Source: Bacteroidota bacterium
GTDB lineage: Bacteria > Bacteroidota > Bacteroidia > Chitinophagales > Saprospiraceae
Reading direction: 5' to 3'
NCBI GenBank assembly: GCA_029567325.1
Contig: JAKQLF010000089.1
Span: 1 to 38,785, forward strand
Length of the DNA: 38,785 bases
The position numbers were made by a program, and so were the translations under genes. Shown piece by piece: positions 1 to 6,697 of the stretch; position 1 is the first letter of the stretch, and each line of letters opens with the position of its first letter. Below the pieces are notes generated by a model. That model was not told where the DNA came from, did no database searches, and worked only from the letters and a program-made list of their open reading frames with translations.

Positions 1-1
1 A

Positions 2-21
2 ACGATTAAACAAATAAACAA
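2..21 (+). repeat. 20-bp direct repeat, copy 1
   Basis: ACGATTAAACAAATAAACAA is identical to 261-280. The second copy is preceded by a further AAACAAATAA (251-260), so the motif is itself built from the shorter unit AAACAAATAA. The two copies bracket the diverged repeat at 80-193. Confidence 0.8.
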
Positions 22-79
22 AAGACAAGTCACGAACAAAGAAAAAGGCTGAGAAATGCGCTTTCCAAACTGATTTATA

Positions 80-193
80 GAACCCGAACAGGGTTCAATG
101 TGAATAACCACGAGTGCAGCTCGGGGAAAATCAAACACCCGATCCACCAACCCCGAATTGGGGTTGAATAGATCACAATGTCAGGTTCGTCAG
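80..193. repeat. Diverged ~113-bp noncoding repeat, copy A
   Basis: By eye this aligns along its whole length with 763-874. Shared blocks include CCGAACAG, TCAATGT, AACCCCGAATT and CAATGT.AGGTT. Identity is roughly two thirds, with only small gaps. Both copies lie in gene-free DNA on either side of the HigA-like gene. It may be a dispersed intergenic element of this genome; that part is inference. Confidence 0.6.
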
Positions 194-260
194 CTGTGTT
201 CAATTTTTTGTGGAAATGGAGCAGGCTAGACACAGGAAACTTGGAGAGATAAACAAATAA

Positions 261-280
261 ACGATTAAACAAATAAACAA
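261..280 (+). repeat. 20-bp direct repeat, copy 2
   Basis: Exact copy of 2-21, with an additional half-unit immediately upstream at 251-260. It lies 77 bp before the antitoxin start codon. Confidence 0.8.
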
Positions 281-357
281 GATAAGCGGCCAGTTTCATT
301 AATTAGTATTGATGCACAATTAATTAAATATTACATTATTCACTAAAAGGAAAAAAA

Positions 358-672
358 TTGGAAATAAGCATAACTAACCCACATCCGGGAATTATTTTGA
401 AAGAAGAATTTCTGGATGAACTTGGCATGACCATGTCAACCCTTTCTGAAGCCACGGGTATTCCAAAAAATTTGGTGCGCCAATTTGTAAAAGGCAAAAG
501 AAGTATTTCCGCTGAGACGGATTTAAGACTATCTAAATTTTTTGGTTTGAAAGAAGGTTATTGGCTAAGATTACAAAATCAATTCGATTTAATAGAGGCC
601 AAAAGAGGTAATTTGGCTTTGACGTTGATACAGCCCTATCAATATGAATTTGATTTGAAAGGGATTATTTGA
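358..672 (+). CDS. HigA-like antitoxin / XRE-family HTH protein, without a visible toxin
   Basis: A 104-residue protein of the HigA/VapI group. The N-terminal NPHPGIILKEEFLDELGM block followed by an XRE helix-turn-helix (about residues 22-75, with LSEATGIPKNLVRQFVKGKR) and the LSKFFGLKEGYWLRLQNQFDL block are family hallmarks. Such proteins bind the operator of higBA operons and neutralise a RelE-like mRNA interferase. The start is TTG, with AAAAGG about 8 bases upstream, unusual in this window. In higBA loci the toxin gene normally precedes higA; here only repeats lie upstream and the next gene downstream is 410 bp away. It therefore looks like an orphan antitoxin or solo regulator. The family call is firm; the role is inferred. 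Confidence 0.85.
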   Translation: MEISITNPHPGIILKEEFLDELGMTMSTLSEATGIPKNLVRQFVKGKRSISAETDLRLSKFFGLKEGYWLRLQNQFDLIEAKRGNLALTLIQPYQYEFDLKGII

Positions 673-762
673 CGGCGATTGGGTTTTTCATAGTGAATAG
701 TTTGGCGGTGAGCTTCGAGCCACGAAAAGCTTTGAGCAAAGAGCTTTCAAAAAAGGTTTGTG

Positions 763-874
763 GAAACCGAACAGTGTCAATGTTAATACCTAGAGTGAAA
801 CTTGGGGGTATAAAACACTTTCTGAAGCAACCCCGAATTTAGGATGAATTGCTCAATGTTAGGTTGTAGATCAG
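763..874. repeat. Diverged ~113-bp noncoding repeat, copy B
   Basis: Partner of copy A at 80-193, in the same orientation, so the HigA-like gene sits between direct repeats about 680 bp apart. The best-conserved core is AACCCCGAATT (around 830-840) followed by TCAATGTTAGGTT. Confidence 0.6.
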
Positions 875-986
875 TCTTAAGAAGTCAATTTAGTTATGCG
901 CCACAAGCCTCGAAAAATAAATGAAAATGGATTTTAGAGCTGGAGAAAAATTACAAAATTAAATTTGAAACAAAAACTAAATTTCC

Positions 987-1026
987 TATCCGTAATTAAA
1001 CGATTATAAACGTTTAATTACGGATA
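987..1026. repeat. Perfect 16-bp inverted repeat, 8-nt spacer
   Basis: The left arm TATCCGTAATTAAACG (987-1002) is the exact reverse complement of the right arm CGTTTAATTACGGATA (1011-1026), around the spacer ATTATAAA. It ends 30 bp before a TAnnTTTG element and 57 bp before the Rpn start codon. There is no T-tract and little GC, so it is not a typical terminator. An operator or element end are options. Confidence 0.85.
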
Positions 1027-1055
1027 ATTACTATCTCGCTATTATCTCCTCGATT

Positions 1056-1063
1056 TATATTTG
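1056..1063 (+). promoter_or_regulatory. Bacteroidota -7 element for the Rpn gene
   Basis: TATATTTG matches the TAnnTTTG -7 consensus and lies 19 bp before the ATG at 1083. No clear TTG -33 box is present at the expected distance, so the promoter may be weak or dependent on an activator. Confidence 0.45.
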
Positions 1064-1082
1064 CATTTGAAAACCTAAAAAT

Positions 1083-2006
1083 ATGAGATATTTAGATCCG
1101 AAAAATGACTTAATATTCAAACGAGTGTTTGGAGAACATCCCAAAATTACCATTTCTTTTTTGAATGCATTATTGCCCTTAGTACCAGGTCAAGAGATTC
1201 TGGAAATTGAGTACATGCAAACAGAACTCATACCCGAATCACCGGCAATATTGAAAAATTCCATTGTAGATGTAATGTGTCGTGATTCATTAGGAAGACA
1301 GTTTATTGTGGAAATGCAAATGTTTTGGACTGATGCCTTTATAAACAGAGTTTTATTTAATGCAACCAAAGTCTTTTATCGCCAATTATTAAAAGGCGTG
1401 GATTATGTTGCACTGATGCCTGTTTATGCGTTATCTATTGTAAATGAAAATTTTGAAAAAGAAACTCAAGATTGGTATCATCATTATCAAATGAAACATC
1501 AAAAAGACACTACGAAAACGTTAGATGCCCTACATTTGATTTTTGTAGAACTTCCAAAATTCACCTCCAAAAATCCAATTGATAAGAAACTTACAGTCCT
1601 TTGGTTGCGTTACTTATCTGAAATGGATAAACTATTGAGCATGAACAACGAAAATTTCCCGCTACCGCCTGAAATATTGGAAGCAATAGAACTAACTAAA
1701 GAAAGCAATTATACTCCGGAACAATTATTGGCTTATGACAAATACCTTGATGGTATTCGCACGCAAGAAATGTATAGAAAAGATGCAGAAGCAAGAGGAG
1801 AAGCAAGAGGAGAAGCAAGAGGAAAAGCTATTGGAGAATTAATAGGAGAGGAAAGAGGGAAAGCTAAGGGAGAAGCAATAGGAGAAGCGAGAGGGTTAGA
1901 AAAATTAAAAGCTACAGCTAGAAAATTAAAAGAATTAGGCATATTGACAAACGAGCAAATTGCAATGATAAGCGGGCTTCCAATTTCTGAAGTTGAGAAT
2001 CTTTAG
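1083..2006 (+). CDS. Rpn/PDDEXK-family nuclease (putative transposase type)
   Basis: A 307-residue protein of the Rpn / PD-(D/E)XK transposase-like family, known in E. coli as recombination-promoting DNases. The opening DPKNDLIFKRVFGEH is typical. The catalytic region has the D...ExQ pattern, with D63 in VDVMCRD and E77/Q79 in FIVEMQM. The C-terminus (about residues 237-271) is a charged run of ARGEA/IGEA-type repeats, probably a long helix, followed by a short conserved tail KLKELGILTNEQIAMISGL. The gene stands alone, downstream of repeats and a strong palindrome, which fits an accessory locus. Some authors link Rpn proteins to phage defence or horizontal transfer; which applies here cannot be seen. 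Confidence 0.9.
   Translation: MRYLDPKNDLIFKRVFGEHPKITISFLNALLPLVPGQEILEIEYMQTELIPESPAILKNSIVDVMCRDSLGRQFIVEMQMFWTDAFINRVLFNATKVFYRQLLKGVDYVALMPVYALSIVNENFEKETQDWYHHYQMKHQKDTTKTLDALHLIFVELPKFTSKNPIDKKLTVLWLRYLSEMDKLLSMNNENFPLPPEILEAIELTKESNYTPEQLLAYDKYLDGIRTQEMYRKDAEARGEARGEARGKAIGELIGEERGKAKGEAIGEARGLEKLKATARKLKELGILTNEQIAMISGLPISEVENL
1791..1895 (+). repeat. 12-bp tandem repeat inside the Rpn gene
   Basis: GCAAGAGGAGAA occurs twice exactly (1791-1802, 1803-1814), then once with a single change (1815-1826), followed by about six degenerate units ending near 1895. Each unit encodes four residues (ARGE or a variant), so gain or loss of units keeps the frame and changes only helix length. Confidence 0.85.
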
Positions 2007-2061
2007 TTTTCGATGTTTATATTATTCAATTCAGGGAAAAATTTAAAACATCAATACAAAA

Positions 2062-2628
2062 TTATTTCACATCAATACCATATTTGGTCAATAAACCCAA
2101 AACACCTGGATAAGCAAATTTGGCTCCTTTGATAACATTGACTTCCGGATCAAGGGCATATTGCAAAGCCGTAGTGAAATCAGCACCTTTGAGATTCGTG
2201 TTTTCAAATAGAGCCATCATCAGGTCACATTCCTTAAAAACGACATTCGAGAGATCTACATCTGAGAAATCTACTTTGTGCATAGTACAATGCTCAAATA
2301 CTGTCCCTTTAAGTTTGAGTTTGAAAAAGGAAGAATGGTTGAGGATGCAGTTTTCAAACTTGAAAGAAAGGCCGATCGGATTACATGCATCAAAATGAAG
2401 GCCCAACATTTTGCATCCTGAAAACTTTACATTTCTAAAACAGGTCATGGATAAGGTGGCCATCGTCAAATTGCATTCAATAAAATGGCAGTCTTCAAAT
2501 CGAAATTGGGAAAGGTTTACATTCGAAAAATCACAATCATCAAAAGTGCATTGGTCATACTCGCCAATAGCCAATGCTTTTTCACCAAAATTTAGCCCTT
2601 TGAATTTTAGATCTTCGATGATCTCCAT
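2062..2628 (-). CDS. Pentapeptide-repeat protein, Qnr-like
   Basis: A 188-residue protein built almost wholly of pentapeptide repeats with F/L/C centres (CTFDDCDFSNVNLSQFRFEDCHF, NLKGADF), predicted to fold as a right-handed quadrilateral beta-helix. The last residues, GLLTKYGIDVK, resemble the C-terminal helix and tail of Qnr/McbG-type proteins, which dimerise, mimic DNA and protect gyrase. At 188 residues it is shorter than Qnr (about 215). It starts 5 bp after the stop of the DUF3299-like gene, so it is the third gene of a compact minus-strand operon. Gyrase protection is a family-based guess; no quinolone context is visible. Confidence 0.85.
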   Translation of the reverse strand: MEIIEDLKFKGLNFGEKALAIGEYDQCTFDDCDFSNVNLSQFRFEDCHFIECNLTMATLSMTCFRNVKFSGCKMLGLHFDACNPIGLSFKFENCILNHSSFFKLKLKGTVFEHCTMHKVDFSDVDLSNVVFKECDLMMALFENTNLKGADFTTALQYALDPEVNVIKGAKFAYPGVLGLLTKYGIDVK

Positions 2629-2633
2629 CCCTT

Positions 2634-3086
2634 TTATTTTACCAAAGTTGCTTTAGAAATCTTGAACATCAGCCGATTAACATCACTGTCATTGAGGCTC
2701 AGTATGCCTTTTAATACAATAGACTCCGCTGTAAACTTGATTGCATCTTTGGCTTCTACTTCCATAACCGTCTCTGGTCCGGCACCCCCACAAAAGAAAC
2801 ATTGGCTGTAGGGGAAGGCTGAAAAAACAAATTCTTTGTGGGATTTGTACCCATCTACAGGTATGATATATCCCTTAACTTCTACTTCTTTACCTTCCAT
2901 TGCTTTGATGCTTTCGCCAAAAACAGGTTTATCAATTTTAAAACCCATTACAGCGTCATACTCTTTTTTATATGAAATCTTCGCAAGGTTTTTCCATATA
3001 TCGCTTTGTGCAGAGCCAGCAATGATTCCAACAAATAGAAAGATGCAAGTGGTGATGAATTTGACTTTATTTATCTTAAATACCAT
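2634..3086 (-). CDS. Secreted DUF3299-like protein with CxxC motif (paralogue 2)
   Basis: A 150-residue protein with an N-terminal signal peptide (about residues 8-26, ending AGSAQ) and a small domain with the pattern GKEVEVKGYIIPVDG...EFVFSAFPYSQCFFCGGAGPE. This resembles DUF3299, a secreted OB-like family. C96 and C99 form a CxxC that could bind metal or form a disulfide. It is a clear paralogue of the next gene upstream (3095-3571), from which it is separated by 8 bp, and lies 5 bp before the pentapeptide gene. The biochemical role is unknown. Confidence 0.7.
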   Translation of the reverse strand: MVFKINKVKFITTCIFLFVGIIAGSAQSDIWKNLAKISYKKEYDAVMGFKIDKPVFGESIKAMEGKEVEVKGYIIPVDGYKSHKEFVFSAFPYSQCFFCGGAGPETVMEVEAKDAIKFTAESIVLKGILSLNDSDVNRLMFKISKATLVK

Positions 3087-3094
3087 GAATATCT

Positions 3095-3571
3095 TTATTT
3101 GATCAATTTTGCTTGGGTAAGTGTGTATAGTAATCCTGAATCACTCTTGGGATTTATGCTCAAAATACCTTTTACGGTAATTTTTTCTTCTGTGTAAGCC
3201 ACCTTGATGTCATTAGCCATAAAAACTTGCATAGCTGTTTCTGGGCCGGCCTTGCCGCAGAAAAAACACATACTTTGGGTATATCTTGACAACATGAAAT
3301 GGCTTTGAGCGGTCTTACCAGTCAAAGCTATATAGTAACCTGTAATTTCGATTTCTTTGCCAGCAAGTTGCATAGCTATCGGTGATACATTGGGTTTGAT
3401 GATTTCAATACCAAAATCTGGGTCAAACTTTTTTTCCACCGTGACCATGCCCAAGGTATTCCAATGATCTTCTTGTGCCAATACCAAATTGAAGGCACTT
3501 GACGCTATATAAAATACTCCTAAGAATAGGATGGTTCTGATTCTCTTGTTCAATGATATTATTTTGCCCAT
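3095..3571 (-). CDS. Secreted DUF3299-like protein with CxxC motif (paralogue 1)
   Basis: A 158-residue protein with a signal peptide (hydrophobic stretch about residues 12-32, ending LAQ), then the same fold pattern as its neighbour: GKEIEITGYYIALTG, then MCFFCGKAGPETAMQV with C102 and C105, and VKGILSINPKSDSGLLYTLTQAKLIK aligning with the neighbour's C-terminus. First gene of the 3571-to-2062 operon; the OsmC gene ends 77 bp upstream and might feed into it. The tandem pair indicates local duplication. DUF3299-like proteins elsewhere accompany ABC systems linked to metal handling; that link is inference here. Confidence 0.7.
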   Translation of the reverse strand: MGKIISLNKRIRTILFLGVFYIASSAFNLVLAQEDHWNTLGMVTVEKKFDPDFGIEIIKPNVSPIAMQLAGKEIEITGYYIALTGKTAQSHFMLSRYTQSMCFFCGKAGPETAMQVFMANDIKVAYTEEKITVKGILSINPKSDSGLLYTLTQAKLIK

Positions 3572-3648
3572 GCTACATTATAAATGTAAAAGTCAAAATA
3601 ATGGTTCACTCTTCCATGCCTGGACGTGCAATTAACAAAAATTTATTT

Positions 3649-4095
3649 TTAACTCTCTATCAAAATCTTGGTAACCATTGTGATTTTTGATTTCACTGAA
3701 TTGGAAATTAAACATGCGGCTTCTGATTTTTGTAAAATGCGTTCTGCTTTTGAGATCAAGTTTTCGTCATTCAACGTCACAACAGGATATAGAACAATTT
3801 CACTCATCATATATTTTCCGTCAACTTGTTCCAATTTACCCTGAGCACTACTCGTAAATTTTTGAAAAGGAAGATTAGAGTTTTCAGCAATGGCCAAAAA
3901 AGTGGTCATGAGACAACTATTGACCGCCGCCGTAAAAAGATGTTCTGGTGACCAGACTCCTTCAATGCCTTTTGGGAATTCGGGCGGGGTTGCAACTTCA
4001 AAACAAGCTCCACCTTTGTCAATGATCTCAGGAGAACACATGGTTCCAATTCTGGTTCCATCCCAAGATAAATCTACATTATAAGTATGTGTCAT
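3649..4095 (-). CDS. OsmC/Ohr-family peroxide-detoxifying protein
   Basis: A 148-residue cytoplasmic OsmC-superfamily protein. Family members reduce organic hydroperoxides with two cysteines; C61 (in AAVNSCLMTTF) and C128 (in EAACLISNSVKS) sit at the expected places, and the PEHL motif lies just before the first. The length is normal for OsmC. The N-terminus GTRIGTMCSPE is more like the SACOL1771/YhfA-type OsmC subgroup than classical Ohr, so the substrate is uncertain. ATG start, with a promoter-like element at 4117-4144. Confidence 0.85.
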   Translation of the reverse strand: MTHTYNVDLSWDGTRIGTMCSPEIIDKGGACFEVATPPEFPKGIEGVWSPEHLFTAAVNSCLMTTFLAIAENSNLPFQKFTSSAQGKLEQVDGKYMMSEIVLYPVVTLNDENLISKAERILQKSEAACLISNSVKSKITMVTKILIES

Positions 4096-4116
4096 AATTT
4101 ATGTTTTTTAATAACA

Positions 4117-4144
4117 CAAATCTACTGGTATCAAGATGAGGCAA
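4117..4144 (-). promoter_or_regulatory. Candidate promoter of the OsmC gene
   Basis: On the minus strand TAGATTTG (4124 to 4117) matches the TAnnTTTG -7 element, and a TTG (4144 to 4142) lies 17 bp upstream, slightly closer than the usual ~19. It is 22 bp from the start codon. Confidence 0.45.
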
Positions 4145-4167
4145 TGGTTACCTAAGTCACTCAAAAC

Positions 4168-4203
4168 AAAAAACCGAAGCTTTTTACACTCCGGTTTTTT
4201 TTA
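4168..4203 (-). terminator. Intrinsic terminator after the DUF2207 gene
   Basis: AAAAAACCGAAG and CTCCGGTTTTTT pair with one mismatch around a short loop. Runs of A and T on both sides would let it act in either direction. It sits 24 bp beyond the DUF2207 stop codon, separating that gene from the OsmC promoter. Confidence 0.8.
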
Positions 4204-4226
4204 TATTAACTAGATATTATTCCAAT

Positions 4227-5897
4227 CTACCAACTTGATCCACCGCCACCGCCAAAGCCACCGCCTGAAAATCCGCCGCCGCCACCGCCTCCTCCGCCTG
4301 AAGAAGCCGGCATGCTACTGAAAGCACTCTGAATTTCCTTAACGCCAGAATCAAATGATTGACCAAATTCAGTGGGTGAAAAAGCGTGCATACCCATACC
4401 ACTTGTTGTATACCAAGTAGGTGGGGTAGTCAACAGTCCGTCAAACTTTTTAGTCCAGTCTTTGGTATAACCAAACACCATAGCATATGGCAATGTCTTC
4501 TCAAAGTACATGGGGTCATCCTTGAGCATCCTTTCCAATCTATCTTTATCAGCCTTCTGAATAAACATCTTGAAACCCAAAGTTTCTTGATATAAATGTA
4601 CGCCTACCTCATTTTTCTTGAGCATTTTGATGGTAAACAAGATGCCAATAATAGCGGCTATACCAAGGCCAATGGCTGGTAAAATGGATTCTAAAATCAA
4701 ACAAAGCGCAATGCCGATTGCCAAAGCCAAAAAGGAAAGAAAACCGGTAACAATTTGCATTTTACTTGAAATAGGATAATACATTCTACTTTTGATGTCT
4801 TCTTGTAAATTGGCCTTTGCTGCACTCAAAGAAGTATAAAATTCTTCTTTCAGGTCACTTGTTCTTACAGAATCTCCGTCACGAAACAAACGATTGAAAA
4901 TGATTTGTTCATAAACTTTTGCATCAGCGTCCAGATTGCAAATTTTTACCAATTCGTAATCATCTTTTTTCCATTTTTGCTCGTGCCTAATGATTTTCAA
5001 CAAACCATTGTGCGCCCAATAAGGCAATAAAGCCATAATGTCTACATTATCTGCCTTTTCATCAATGATGGTACCTGCCTCACTAGGATTGAGTCCTGTG
5101 GGAGGTGTAAATCTTGCCGCTTTGATGATGGGATAATCTTTGCCATACTTATTCCACAGATAATAAAAAACTCCAATAAAAAAGCTTCCAAAAGCCAAAG
5201 CAACAGATAACGGACCATATTTCTTCCACCAAATTTCTGTTGCTGAATAAGGGGCGATTGCAGACACTGGTAATTTCACCGCAAAGGTAAGTCCTTCACC
5301 TGCTTCCAATCTTCTGGGAACTTTCCCGGAAATTTTATTCCTTCCATAATTCAAATCTGTAATGGGCTCAGTACTGCCTAGTGCACCTATAAAAGCTTTA
5401 TAATCACTAGGTTGTAATGAAATATAATCATCGAAATTCACCGTAAAGTTTGCATTCTCTATGTGAGTATCCCACTGTGTTCCGATGATGTTGTAATAGA
5501 ATTCAGTAAAATCTTCGTGAAAAAGATATGGCTTTTTCATCTTGTACGATAACTCATATTGGTGTTCTCCAGTGATGTAAACATCCTTATCTCCAATTTT
5601 GAAAACAAAATTTGAACCTTCTCTGTAGGTATCATACTTGTAATCCTTTACCTCAGCATCTGAGATTTTGAAGTCCACAACTTCCCCACCTTCTACTTTA
5701 TATCTGTAGGGTATAAACCTTAAGATACCACGTCTTTGTTCTGTAAAATCTACTAATATGGTTTCCTTCACATCTACCCAACCTGTCTGGTTGAGTTTTA
5801 TATCAATGTCATAATTTTTGATATAATACCCTTGTGAAAAGAGCACCAATTGCGAGAATACCAGAATAAAACCTACTAAGCATGCTTTAACTCTCAT
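4227..5897 (-). CDS. DUF2207 membrane protein with Gly-rich tail
   Basis: A 556-residue protein. The ATG at 5897 is preferred because it gives a clean signal peptide (MRVKACLVGFILVFSQLVLF); a longer frame would need a TTG at 5921. After the signal comes an extracytoplasmic DUF2207 domain (about residues 25-215), a membrane helix (about 227-245), a cytoplasmic domain with the family block ARFTPPTGLNPSEAGTIID, a hydrophobic hairpin (about 380-424) and a C-terminus of glycine runs ending GGGGGSSW. DUF2207/YciQ-like proteins commonly sit beside LemA, as here, 79 bp downstream of it. The function is not established. Confidence 0.85.
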   Translation of the reverse strand: MRVKACLVGFILVFSQLVLFSQGYYIKNYDIDIKLNQTGWVDVKETILVDFTEQRRGILRFIPYRYKVEGGEVVDFKISDAEVKDYKYDTYREGSNFVFKIGDKDVYITGEHQYELSYKMKKPYLFHEDFTEFYYNIIGTQWDTHIENANFTVNFDDYISLQPSDYKAFIGALGSTEPITDLNYGRNKISGKVPRRLEAGEGLTFAVKLPVSAIAPYSATEIWWKKYGPLSVALAFGSFFIGVFYYLWNKYGKDYPIIKAARFTPPTGLNPSEAGTIIDEKADNVDIMALLPYWAHNGLLKIIRHEQKWKKDDYELVKICNLDADAKVYEQIIFNRLFRDGDSVRTSDLKEEFYTSLSAAKANLQEDIKSRMYYPISSKMQIVTGFLSFLALAIGIALCLILESILPAIGLGIAAIIGILFTIKMLKKNEVGVHLYQETLGFKMFIQKADKDRLERMLKDDPMYFEKTLPYAMVFGYTKDWTKKFDGLLTTPPTWYTTSGMGMHAFSPTEFGQSFDSGVKEIQSAFSSMPASSGGGGGGGGGFSGGGFGGGGGSSW

Positions 5898-5976
5898 TGA
5901 CTTATGGGTGTTTTGCTGCAATAACCAGCATTAAGAAAATCTGATGATTTACTAAGTGGAAATACCTGAGTGTTTA

Positions 5977-6525
5977 TTAAAATTGAACAGTTGGATTGCT
6001 ACGTTCTTCTTTGTTTTCCAATTCGAAGTAATCATATTTATGAAAGCTGAATGCATTTGCAATGAGGTTTGAAGGGAATGCTTCTACCGCAGTATTGTTG
6101 TCTCTCACCAATGCATTGTAATACCTTCTTGAATTGGCCAAGTTTTCTTCAATTTCGGCCAAGTTTTTTTGTAAATCCAAAAATGCAGTATTTGCTTTAA
6201 GGTCTGGGTAACTTTCTGCCAGTGCAAACAAAGATTTCAAAGATCCAGCAAGAGCAGATTCAGCTTGAGCTTGCCCAGTTATATCTCCTGCACCTACACT
6301 CATAGCCATATTTCTTGCCTTTATGACCCTTTCCAATGTTTCTGATTCGTGTGTTGAGTATCCTTTCACGGTATTCACCAAGTTGGGGATGAGGTCATAT
6401 CTCCTCTTGAGCTGTACGTCAATTCCACTCCAACCTTCTTCTACTCTGTTCTTCAAAGAAACAAGTTTGTTGTAAAAAAAGCCAAGAGCCAGTGCAAGTA
6501 CTACTAATAAAATAATGAATGTCAT
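5977..6525 (-). CDS. lemA: LemA-family protein
   Basis: A 182-residue protein with a single N-terminal membrane helix (residues 1-18) and the family signature VEEGWSGIDVQLKRRYDLIPNLVNTVKGY. The rest is a predicted helical bundle ending in YDYFELENKEERSNPTVQF. LemA proteins are membrane-anchored and of unknown function, frequently paired with DUF2207 or TPM-domain proteins. It leads the lemA-DUF2207 operon. Confidence 0.93.
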   Translation of the reverse strand: MTFIILLVVLALALGFFYNKLVSLKNRVEEGWSGIDVQLKRRYDLIPNLVNTVKGYSTHESETLERVIKARNMAMSVGAGDITGQAQAESALAGSLKSLFALAESYPDLKANTAFLDLQKNLAEIEENLANSRRYYNALVRDNNTAVEAFPSNLIANAFSFHKYDYFELENKEERSNPTVQF

Positions 6526-6617
6526 GATAATTTATTTGTTGATTTAGATTGATTAATACCTTGATAACACTAGATAACCATCAGTAAGTTTCGTTTGTGC
6601 GATAATGAGGTCAAAAA

Positions 6618-6664
6618 GACGACGAATATACAACGCTATTCGACGTATAGTATATACGGGCGTC
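6618..6664. other. Imperfect inverted repeat between the M20 gene and lemA
   Basis: GACGACGAATATAC (6618-6631) and GTATATACGGGCGTC (6650-6664) pair over ATATAC and GACG with an internal loop. The local CpG-rich composition differs from the flanks. There is no T-run, so a rho-independent terminator is unlikely. Confidence 0.4.
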
Positions 6665-6697
6665 GCACGGTCGAAAGGCTTATCGCTTAAAACATTG

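Larger units (their letters stand above)
1..357. other. Gene-poor left edge with repeats
   Basis: I see no credible gene here. A 74-codon minus-strand reading frame (75-299) overlaps the diverged repeat at 80-193 and looks like a by-product of it. No HigB-like toxin reading frame precedes the antitoxin gene at 358. The stretch holds a 20-bp direct repeat (2-21 and 261-280) bracketing the first copy of the longer repeat, and an AT-rich leader before the antitoxin gene. Confidence 0.6.
673..1082. other. 410-bp intergenic region with repeat copy B and a palindrome
   Basis: No gene is seen. The region holds an imperfect hairpin at about 722-751 (AAAGC.../...GCTTT, with no T-run), repeat copy B (763-874), the perfect 16-bp inverted repeat (987-1026) and a promoter-like element at 1056-1063 in front of the Rpn gene. 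Confidence 0.6.

Noticed and set aside
75-299. 74-codon minus-strand frame at the left edge
   Set aside because: It overlaps the diverged noncoding repeat, and the second repeat copy has no matching frame.
722-751. Hairpin after the HigA gene as a terminator
   Set aside because: It has a decent stem, but an A-run, not a T-run, follows on the coding strand.
987-1026. Inverted repeat as an insertion-sequence terminus
   Set aside because: The two arms are adjacent, not at the ends of an element, and no transposase with matching ends is seen; kept as a palindrome of unknown role.
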